Source of the DNA: Amycolatopsis japonica
Lineage (GTDB): Bacteria; Actinomycetota; Actinomycetes; Mycobacteriales; Pseudonocardiaceae
Length of the DNA stretch: 64,000 nt
Direction: 5' to 3'
Assembly: GCF_000732925.1 (NCBI RefSeq)
Contig: NZ_CP008953.1
Span: 6,262,001 to 6,326,000, forward strand
Below, piece after piece: positions 58,163-64,000 of the stretch. The notes under the pieces were generated by a model. It saw only the letters and a program-made list of their open reading frames with translations. It was not told where the DNA came from and ran no database searches. Position 1 is the stretch's first letter; the number at the start of each line of letters is the position of its first letter. The position numbers and the translations under genes were made by a program.

Positions 58163-58834
58163 TCAGCTGCTCGAAGCCTTGCGGTACTCGAGCACCTCGT
58201 CGACGATCCCGTACGCCTTGGCCTCGTCGGCCGTCAGGATCTTGTCGCGCTCGATGTCCTTCTTGACCTCGTCGGCGTCCTTGTTCGTGTGCTTCGCCAG
58301 GATGACCTCCATCTGGCGCCGCACCCGCTGGATCTCGTTGGCCTGGATCTCCAGGTCCGACACCTGGCCGTACGTGCCCTCGGTGGCGGGCTGGTGGATC
58401 AGCACGCGCGAGTTCGGCAGCGTGAACCGCTTGCCGGGGGTACCGGCGGCCAGCAGCACCGCGGCGGCCGAGGCGGCCTGGCCGATGCACATGGTGACGA
58501 TGTCCGGACGGACGTACTGCATGGTGTCGTAGATCGCCATCAGCGCGGTGAACGAGCCACCGGGCGAGTTGATCAGGATCATGATGTCGCGGTCCGGGTC
58601 CTCGTGCTCGAGGTGCAGCAGCTGGACCATCACGTCGTTGGCCGACGCGTCGTCGATCTGCACGCCGAGCATGATCTGACGCTCTTCGTACAGCTTGTTG
58701 TACGGGTTCGATTCCTTGATGCCGTAGCTCGTGCGCTCGACGTACGAGGGCAGGACGTACCGCGACTGCGGCAGCTGGAGCCGCGACTGCATCCCGGGCG
58801 CCTGCGACCCGATCGGAAGCTGGAAGTTGCTCAT
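58163..58834 (-). CDS. clpP2: ATP-dependent Clp protease proteolytic subunit 2
   Basis: Serine protease subunit, 223 residues, forming a heteromeric ClpP1P2 barrel in actinobacteria. The catalytic Ser is in MCIGQAASAAAVLLAAG, the His in RVLIHQPATEG, and the Asp follows in the handle region. The N-terminus is longer than ClpP1 (SNFQLPIGSQAPGMQSRLQLPQSRYVLPSYVE), and is probably processed. ATG 58834 with GAGAATTCA ribosome site. It lies 28 bp after the ClpP1 stop in one operon. Confidence 0.97.
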   Translation of the reverse strand: MSNFQLPIGSQAPGMQSRLQLPQSRYVLPSYVERTSYGIKESNPYNKLYEERQIMLGVQIDDASANDVMVQLLHLEHEDPDRDIMILINSPGGSFTALMAIYDTMQYVRPDIVTMCIGQAASAAAVLLAAGTPGKRFTLPNSRVLIHQPATEGTYGQVSDLEIQANEIQRVRRQMEVILAKHTNKDADEVKKDIERDKILTADEAKAYGIVDEVLEYRKASSS

Positions 58835-58861
58835 TGAATTCTCCTGTGTGCCGGGCGCGGA

Positions 58862-59464
58862 TCAGCTGTTGGGAAGCGGGTTCTCACGAGTGAGGACCTG
58901 GTCCACGAAGCCGTAGTCCTTCGCCTCCTGCGCGGTGAACCAGCGGTCGCGGTCACCGTCCTTGACGATCTGCTCGACCGTCTGGCCGGTCTGCTCGGCG
59001 GTGATCCGGGCCAGCTCCTGCTTCCACTTGCCGAACACCTCGGCCTGGATGGCGATGTCGGAGGCCGTGCCGCCGACACCCGCCGAGGGCTGGTGCATGA
59101 GGATGCGCGCGTGCTGCAGCGCGTACCGCTTGCCGGGCGTGCCGGAGGAGAGCAGGAACTGCCCCATCGACGCGGCCAGGCCCATCGCGTAGGTCGCGAC
59201 GTCCGGGCGGATCAGCTGCATGGTGTCGTAGATCGCGAAACCCGCGGTGACCGAGCCACCGGGCGAGTTGATGTAGAAGCGGATGTCCGACTCGGAGTCG
59301 TCTGCGTCGAGCAGCAACAACTGGGCGGTGATCCGGTTCGCGACCTCGTCGTTGACCTCGGAGCCGAGGACGACGATGCGCTCCTGGAGCAACCGCTCGA
59401 AGACCGAGTCGGTGAGGTTGAGCCCTGCGGTACCGGTCCGCGCCTGGGGCGTGTGCTGCGTCAC
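58862..59464 (-). CDS. clpP1: ATP-dependent Clp protease proteolytic subunit 1
   Basis: Serine protease subunit of 200 residues, partner of ClpP2. Catalytic Ser in MGLAASMGQFLLSSG, His in RILMHQPSAGVGG, Asp in the handle region. NSPGGSVTAGFAIYDTMQ is the conserved beta/alpha block. GTG 59464, with AAAGGCAGG upstream, gives the expected N-terminus (VTQHTPQARTGTAG); the longer frame upstream is not coding. First gene of clpP1-clpP2, separated from tig by a terminator hairpin. Confidence 0.97.
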   Translation of the reverse strand: MTQHTPQARTGTAGLNLTDSVFERLLQERIVVLGSEVNDEVANRITAQLLLLDADDSESDIRFYINSPGGSVTAGFAIYDTMQLIRPDVATYAMGLAASMGQFLLSSGTPGKRYALQHARILMHQPSAGVGGTASDIAIQAEVFGKWKQELARITAEQTGQTVEQIVKDGDRDRWFTAQEAKDYGFVDQVLTRENPLPNS

Positions 59465-59553
59465 GTCATGCCTGCCTTTTCGCCGACGGCGGCGGGTGGA
59501 ACGTTCGCCGCCGCGTATGTCCAGATGCTTGAGGATCTTGCAACCGACCCTAA

Positions 59554-59595
59554 CGAACTTGGGCGGTGCAGAATGCCTGACACCGCCCAAGTTCG
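59554..59595 (-). terminator. Terminator after tig
   Basis: CGAACTTGGGCGGTG (59554-59568) pairs perfectly with CACCGCCCAAGTTCG (59581-59595) around a 12-nt loop. It begins 42 bp after the tig stop. A clpP1P2 promoter must then lie between 59465 and 59553. Confidence 0.85.
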
Positions 59596-59636
59596 CTTAC
59601 AGCTTTACGGTCCGTTTCGACCGGACCGGATATTCC

Positions 59637-61007
59637 CTACTCGGCCGCAGTCTTCGCGGTCTCCTCGGTGACCTGCGTCTCCTCGGCTGCGGGGCCGAAG
59701 AGCTCTTCGAGGTCGACCGTGGCGCCGGAGGCGTCGGTCACGGTGGTCTTGCGGACCACCGAGGCCAGCGCCTTGCCGCGGCGCACGTCGGCGTAGATCG
59801 CGGTCAGCTGACCGGACTGCTGCGCCCGCTGGACGTACTCGTCCGGGCTGACGCCGAAGCGCTGCGCCTGGTAGATGATCCGCTCGGTGAGCTCGCCGTC
59901 GTTGACCGACGTCTGCTCGGCGTCGGCGATGCTGTCCAGCAGCAGCTGCGTGCGGACCGCCTTCTCCGACTCCTCGCGGACCTCGGTGTCGAACTCTTCG
60001 ATCGTGCGGCCTTCGGCCTCCAGCGCCTTCGCGAACTGCGCCTCGTCGTGGTCGAAGGGGTGGATCGCGTCGTGCTTGCGGTTCTCGATCTCGGCCTCGA
60101 GGACCTTCTCCGGGATCGCGACCTCGGTGCGCTCGAGGAGCTCCTCGAGGACCTTGTCGCGGGCCTGGACGCCCTGCTGCATCTTCTTGACGCGGCCGAG
60201 GCGCTCGCGAAGGTCGCCCTTCAGCTCGTCGATCGTGTCGAACTCGCTCGCCATCTGGGCGAACTCGTCGTCCGCCTCGGGCAGCTCGCGCTGCTTGATG
60301 GTCTGCACGGTGACGGTGACGTCGGCGTCCTTGCCGGTGTGCTCGCCGGCGACCAGCTTCGTGGTGAAGGTCTTGGTCTCGCCGGCGTTCGCGCCGATGA
60401 TCGCCTCGTCGATACCGTCGACGAGCTGGCCGGAGCCGATCTCGTAGGACAGGCCGGTGGTCGAGGCCTCCTCGACCTCCTGGCCGTCGACGGTGGCCGC
60501 GAGGTCGATCGAGACGAAGTCGCCGTTCTCGGCCGGGCGGTCGACACCGGTCAGGGTGCCGAAGCGGGCGCGCAGCTCGTCGAGCTGCTCGTCGACCTCG
60601 GCGTCGGTCAGTTCGACGTCGTCGACGCTGACCGCGAAGCCCTCGAGGTCGGGCAGCGAGATCTCCGGGCGGATGTCGACTTCGGCGGTGAACTCGAGGA
60701 CCTCGCGGTCCTCCAGCTTGGTCACCTCGAACTCGGGCTGGCCCAGCGTGCGGACCTCGCCCGCGCGCACGGCTTCCATGTACTTGGCCGGAATGACCTC
60801 GTTGACGACCTCGTCGAGCACCGGGGCTCGCCCGATCCGGCTTTCCAGCACGCGAGCCGGCGCCTTGCCCGGGCGGAAGCCGGGGATGCGCACCTGCTGG
60901 GCGATCTTGCGGTAGGCGCGGTCGAAGTTCGGCTTGAGCTCGTCGAACGGCACCTCGACATTGATCTTGACTCGCGTCGGGCTGAGCTGCTCGACGGTGC
61001 TCTTCAA
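59637..61007 (-). CDS. tig: Trigger factor (ribosome-associated chaperone, PPIase)
   Basis: Chaperone at the ribosomal exit tunnel, 456 residues. The ribosome-binding motif FDRAYRKIAQQVRIPGFRPGKAPARV is at the N-terminus, the FKBP-type PPIase domain (about 155-245) has ENGDFVSIDLAATVDG, and the helical C-terminal domain follows with an acidic tail (TEETAKTAAE). The start is a TTG at 61007, supported by GAGGAGAATACG upstream. It is the usual neighbour of clpP1P2X. Confidence 0.97.
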   Translation of the reverse strand: MKSTVEQLSPTRVKINVEVPFDELKPNFDRAYRKIAQQVRIPGFRPGKAPARVLESRIGRAPVLDEVVNEVIPAKYMEAVRAGEVRTLGQPEFEVTKLEDREVLEFTAEVDIRPEISLPDLEGFAVSVDDVELTDAEVDEQLDELRARFGTLTGVDRPAENGDFVSIDLAATVDGQEVEEASTTGLSYEIGSGQLVDGIDEAIIGANAGETKTFTTKLVAGEHTGKDADVTVTVQTIKQRELPEADDEFAQMASEFDTIDELKGDLRERLGRVKKMQQGVQARDKVLEELLERTEVAIPEKVLEAEIENRKHDAIHPFDHDEAQFAKALEAEGRTIEEFDTEVREESEKAVRTQLLLDSIADAEQTSVNDGELTERIIYQAQRFGVSPDEYVQRAQQSGQLTAIYADVRRGKALASVVRKTTVTDASGATVDLEELFGPAAEETQVTEETAKTAAE

Positions 61008-61394
61008 CGTATTCTCCTCGAGCGGTAAACGATGTGTTGGGGCATCCGCATGTCTTCGACGGCGGATGTGCCCTGGTCACCTTGCAGACCGGGCCGTCCG
61101 AGTCTAGGCCGTGTCCCTTCCCGGCCCGGTCCCGGGGCCATCAGCCCGCCCTCGCCCGCCGGTCACAGGTTTCGAACCACGTCGGACCATCAGGCCCCCG
61201 ACCACCCGATCGGACCAGTTTTCGGTTCTTCTCTGTTACGAACCGGCCCTTTCCTGGACACGGATGCGTGCCACGCTTCACCATCGGACGCCGTGACGAG
61301 GCGTTTCGGCGATCGGATGAAGTTTACAAACCAGTACTAATTGTCTACGGTATGCGAGCTTGTCCCGGTAGCCATCGACCGAGGGGAACGATCG
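61008..61394. other. Noncoding divergent region between tig and the desaturase gene
   Basis: 387 bp without a gene. It contains a hairpin in the tig leader (GGGCATCCGC at 61040-61049 pairs with GCGGATGTGCCC at 61062-61073), a T-arm-like GGTTTCGAACC that does not extend to a tRNA, and the desaturase promoter (61323-61351). I could not place the tig promoter. Confidence 0.6.
61323..61351 (+). promoter_or_regulatory. Candidate promoter of the desaturase fusion gene
   Basis: TTTACA (61323-61328) and TACGGT (61346-61351) have a 17-bp spacer. Transcription would begin near 61358, giving a leader of about 37 nt with GAGGGGAACG before ATG 61395. Confidence 0.5.
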
Positions 61395-63473
61395 ATGACC
61401 GTCGCCGTAACCCGGTCCGAGGACACGGGGGAATCACCCGAGAGAAGACCGAGACGCGGTGTGCCCAATCCGCGGCTGCCGCTGCCGCTGGTCTCGGTGC
61501 CGACCGTGCTGCTGTTCACCGGCGGCGCCATGGTCTGGACGGGCGCCACCTGGCTGGTCGTCAACGAGGCCGCGCCGCTCTGGGTGACCATTCCCCTGCA
61601 CGCGCTCGTCACCTTCACCATGTTCACCGTGCTGCACGAGTCGACGCATCACGCGGCTGGGCGGCTCACCTGGGTCAACGAACTGCTCGGCAGGCTCGCG
61701 ATGCCGTTCGTGGCGGCCTACGGCTCCTTCCCCCTGGTGCGCTACATCCATCTGGAGCACCACCGCAACACCAACGAGGACGCCCACACCGACCCCGACG
61801 CCTGGACCGCGCACGGCCCCTGGTGGCAGTTGCCGCTGCGCTGGCTGACCATCGACTTCTGGTACGCCCGCTTCTACGTGGCCCGGCAGCGCACGCGGCC
61901 GCCGTCGGAGCGGATCGAGACCGCGGCCGTCGTCGCGCTGAGCCTCGCCGCGTTCGCCTGGCTGACCGTGAGCGGCCACGGCTGGGAACTGCTGATGGTC
62001 TACCTGATCCCGCAACGCGTCGGGCTGGCCGTCCTGGCCTGGTGGTTCGACTGGCTGCCGCATCACGACCTCGGCGCGCAGCGGCAGAACCGGTTCGGCG
62101 CCACCCGCGTCCGCGTCGGGCTCGAATGGCTGATGACGCCGATCATGCTGTGCCAGAACTACCACCTGGTGCACCATCTCCACCCGGCGATCCCGTTCTA
62201 CCGGTATCTGCGCACGTGGCGGGACAACCGCGACGCCTACCTCGCCAGGGACGTCCCGATCGCGACCCCGTGGGGCCGCGAGCTGACGGCGGCGGAGTAC
62301 CGCGAATGGCGGCGGCTCACCGGCTCGTTCGACGAGGAGCCGCCCGCGCCGCAGCCGCTGCGGCCGAGCCGGTTCCACTCGCTGCGGGTCGCCGAGGTCC
62401 GGCCGCTGTGCGAGGGCGCCGTCACCGTGACGTTCGAGGTGCCGGAACGGCTGCGCGAGACCTTCCTGTTCACCCCCGGCCAGCACCTCGTCATCCGCGC
62501 GGAGGTCGACGGGGAAGAGGTGCGGCGCGCCTACTCGATCTGCTCGACGCCGGACTCCGGTGAGCTGCGGATCGCGATCAAGCACCAGCTCGGCGGCGCG
62601 TTCTCGACGTTCGCCACCACGGAACTCGCGGCGGGCGACGTCCTGGACGTCCTGCCGCCGGACGGCGAGTTCACGCTGACCCCGGAGCGCGGTCGCGCCG
62701 GTCGTTACGTCGCGCTCGCCGCGGGCAGCGGGATCACACCGATCCTGTCGATCCTGACCGCGACCCTGCGGAACGAGCCGAACAGCAAGGCGACCTTGCT
62801 GTACATCAACACCTCCGGCGCCAGCACGATGTTCGCCGACGAGCTCGGCGCGCTCGCCACCCGGCTGGGCGGACGGCTGCACGTCGTGCACTACCGCACC
62901 GACGAACGCGACCCGGACCTGCGCACGCAACGGGTCGAGAAGCCGTTCGACATCGTCGGCGAGGCGCTGGCCATCTCGCACGAGCGCTACCAGCGCGGCC
63001 GTCTCGACGGCACCCGCCTCCGCGCGCTGCTGCAGGCACGGCTGCACCCGGCGAAGGTGGACGACTGGTTCCTGTGCGGCCCGCGCGACCTCGTCGACAT
63101 GGCCCGCCGGACGCTCGCCGAGCGGGACGTCCCGGAGGAGAACGTCCACTTCGAACTGTTCCAGGGCGCGCTCCCGGTCCGCCCCTCGCGGCGCCCCGGC
63201 CCGACGCTGACGGTCACCGCGGGCGGGAAGACCGTCGAAATCCCCGCGACCGTGGGCGAAACCGTGCTCAGCGCCGCGCTCCGGCACGGCGTCGACGCGC
63301 CGTACGCGTGCGTCGGCGGCGCGTGCGGCACGTGCCGGGCGACCGTGGTGCGGGGCAGCGCGCGGATGGACGTCCATTACGCGCTCGGGGACGACGAGGT
63401 CGCCGCGGGCCGGATCCTGACCTGCCGGGCGGTGGCGACGTCGCCCGAACTCGCCGTCGACTACGACCGCTGA
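61395..63473 (+). CDS. Fatty acid desaturase fused to ferredoxin reductase and 2Fe-2S domain
   Basis: Self-contained membrane hydroxylase/desaturase of 692 residues. The N-terminal desaturase domain has four hydrophobic segments and the three His boxes (HESTHH 81-86, HLEHH 119-123, HLVHH 257-261). A FAD/NAD reductase follows (about 335-590: RRAYSICSTPDSG, AAGSGITPILSIL, FLCGPRDLVD). The C-terminal plant-type ferredoxin has cysteines 639, 644, 647 and 677 (CVGGACGTC, then TCRA). The reductase/ferredoxin part resembles PaaK-type modules. Substrate unknown: fatty acids, sterols or carotenoids are possible. Fusion of all three redox parts is unusual. Confidence 0.92.
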   Translation: MTVAVTRSEDTGESPERRPRRGVPNPRLPLPLVSVPTVLLFTGGAMVWTGATWLVVNEAAPLWVTIPLHALVTFTMFTVLHESTHHAAGRLTWVNELLGRLAMPFVAAYGSFPLVRYIHLEHHRNTNEDAHTDPDAWTAHGPWWQLPLRWLTIDFWYARFYVARQRTRPPSERIETAAVVALSLAAFAWLTVSGHGWELLMVYLIPQRVGLAVLAWWFDWLPHHDLGAQRQNRFGATRVRVGLEWLMTPIMLCQNYHLVHHLHPAIPFYRYLRTWRDNRDAYLARDVPIATPWGRELTAAEYREWRRLTGSFDEEPPAPQPLRPSRFHSLRVAEVRPLCEGAVTVTFEVPERLRETFLFTPGQHLVIRAEVDGEEVRRAYSICSTPDSGELRIAIKHQLGGAFSTFATTELAAGDVLDVLPPDGEFTLTPERGRAGRYVALAAGSGITPILSILTATLRNEPNSKATLLYINTSGASTMFADELGALATRLGGRLHVVHYRTDERDPDLRTQRVEKPFDIVGEALAISHERYQRGRLDGTRLRALLQARLHPAKVDDWFLCGPRDLVDMARRTLAERDVPEENVHFELFQGALPVRPSRRPGPTLTVTAGGKTVEIPATVGETVLSAALRHGVDAPYACVGGACGTCRATVVRGSARMDVHYALGDDEVAAGRILTCRAVATSPELAVDYDR

Positions 63474-63598
63474 CCCCGGCCCGGCCACAACGGTCGATGG
63501 GGTCGTGAGTGGCGACTCGTGTTCTGGTGAACCTGTATTTGATCACCCACTCGGCTTGACGCCGTCCTGCTGCCGTGGCGGAGCCGATGTCGGCGAGT

Positions 63599-63637
63599 GG
63601 GGAGGATCGGGGACGTCCAGTGTCCGGAATCTTCCCC
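63599..63637. repeat. Palindromic element A
   Basis: GGGGAGGATCGGGGAC (63599-63614) pairs with GTCCGGAATCTTCCCC (63622-63637), 12 of 16 positions, with a 7-nt loop. It shares its core (GGATC/TCGGGAC, 7-nt loop, GTCC) with element B, and looks like a degraded relative of it. Confidence 0.6.
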
Positions 63638-63649
63638 GCTCGGCATGAC

Positions 63650-63704
63650 CTTGATCAACGGAGGATTCGGGACATTCAACGTCCCCGATCTTCCGTTGAT
63701 CAAG
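63650..63704. repeat. Palindromic element B, 24-bp stem
   Basis: CTTGATCAACGGA (63650-63662) pairs perfectly with TCCGTTGATCAAG (63692-63704). The stem continues inward with GGATTCGGGAC and GTCCCCGATCT (9 of 11) around ATTCAAC. It is 12 bp from element A. Confidence 0.7.
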
Positions 63705-63790
63705 CTCCTCGACCCGAGCAACCCCTCGACGATGCAGGAATTAGGACACTCGGACGCGACCCGGTCCTGCCGCGAGGCGTCCGGCTGGAC

Positions 63791-63853
63791 ACGCGTGTCG
63801 TCCATCGCATCACGCGTGTCGTCCGTCTGATCACCCGTGTCGTCCGATAACGC
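63791..63853. repeat. Three tandem 21-bp repeats
   Basis: Units at 63791-63811, 63812-63832 and 63833-63853 share the core ACGCGTGTCGTCC (ACCCGTGTCGTCC in unit 3). The remainder of each unit varies. They are too short and close for a CRISPR array; a regulator array or expanded satellite is likely. Confidence 0.7.
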
Positions 63854-63931
63854 GAGTGCGGCATCGCGGCACACAGCGGGCTCACAGGTGGGACACAACG
63901 CGCGCATACGACGGCGGCGCACGCTCGGGTC

Positions 63932-64000
63932 ATGGCATCCGGACCGACCGCCGGCCCGCGCCGGTGGACCCGGCCCGGGCGGCTTTCCCTGCGCGCCAAG
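63932..64000 (+). CDS. Probable start of a sensor histidine kinase (partial)
   Basis: Only 23 codons are visible: MASGPTAGPRRWTRPGRLSL then RAK. The basic stretch RRWTRPGRLSLRAK, just before an expected first membrane helix, is typical of the N-terminus of two-component sensor kinases. The rest lies beyond the window. The assignment is weak. Confidence 0.35.
   Translation, partial: MASGPTAGPRRWTRPGRLSLRAK

Larger units (their letters stand above)
63474..63931. other. Repeat-rich noncoding region after the desaturase
   Basis: 458 bp without a supported gene. It carries two related hairpins (63599-63637 and 63650-63704) and three tandem 21-bp units (63791-63853). Frames across it are shadows made of these repeats. 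Confidence 0.65.

Noticed and set aside
59465..59553. ClgR box upstream of clpP1
   Set aside because: The GCG-rich stretch does not match the ClgR spacing, so I do not claim a site.
61167..61180. T-arm-like GGTTTCGAACC suggesting a tRNA upstream of tig
   Set aside because: Flanking bases do not pair as a five-base T-stem and no acceptor stem or anticodon arm could be assembled.
63791..63853. CRISPR-like tandem repeats
   Set aside because: The three 21-bp units are directly adjacent, with no spacers of uniform length, and no cas genes are present.

Overview
The window is high-GC DNA with GTG/TTG starts, 1-4 nt stop/start overlaps and actinobacterial marker genes: octT/gpgP of methylglucose-lipopolysaccharide metabolism, a mycothiol-type DinB enzyme, an RNase E with a long acidic and basic N-terminus, and paired clpP1/clpP2. 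Gene content and order resemble the Mycobacterium tuberculosis Rv2414c-Rv2462c stretch, but the accessory genes and intergenic palindromes suggest a Pseudonocardiales genome of the Amycolatopsis type. The genus is an inference from recall, not a search.

Layout. 1-4.9 kb (minus): comEC (cut by the window edge), comEA, a DegV protein, octT, gpgP, rsfS, nadD. 5.1-12.4 kb: accessory genes, namely a RecQ helicase with a phosphoribosyltransferase-like tail, an MHS transporter, an E. coli-type arginyl-tRNA synthetase, and an FAD monooxygenase/TetR pair around a palindromic operator. 12.4-18.9 kb (minus): proB, obgE, rpmA, rplU, rne, with a U-tailed terminator between rpmA and obgE. 19.4-28.8 kb: secreted subtilase, ABC-2 exporter, M14 carboxypeptidase, a giant phosphodiester-glycosidase/metallophosphoesterase, a DinB enzyme. 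28.9-38.1 kb: the conserved genes ndk and DUF4233-folC are separated by a 6.7 kb accessory insert: HxlR regulator, imine-reductase-like enzyme, PhoD phosphatase, a DUF222-HNH gene under an SOS box, and a pseudo-caspase/KAP NTPase. 38.2-43.9 kb: methyltransferase, SGNH hydrolase, valS, and two tandem related membrane proteins. 44-52 kb: a formate/oxalate module (YdeP-type molybdoenzyme, OFA transporter with a 42-residue partner, fdhD), interspersed with a secreted repeat protein, an LCP protein and an SDR. 51.9-56.5 kb: carotenoid oxygenase/TetR pair, Tat-type esterase, MEDS anti-sigma protein, small membrane protein. 56.6-61.0 kb (minus): clpX, clpP2, clpP1, tig. 61.4-63.5 kb: a desaturase-reductase-ferredoxin fusion. 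The end holds a repeat-rich noncoding stretch and the first codons of a probable sensor kinase.

The best candidate for an undescribed system is the insert at 29.3-36.0 kb. Its caspase-like domain lacks both catalytic residues, carries an EF-hand loop and is fused to a membrane KAP NTPase; beside it is the convergent SOS-controlled HNH gene. Other strong signals are one palindrome family placed identically between two convergent gene pairs, symmetric divergent TetR-type operators, twin DnaA boxes upstream of comEA, and a CRP-like site upstream of recQ/nadD.

No tRNA, rRNA, CRISPR array, insertion sequence or riboswitch was recognised. Starts were chosen from ribosome-binding sites, overlaps and family boundaries, so they often differ from the longest reading frame.
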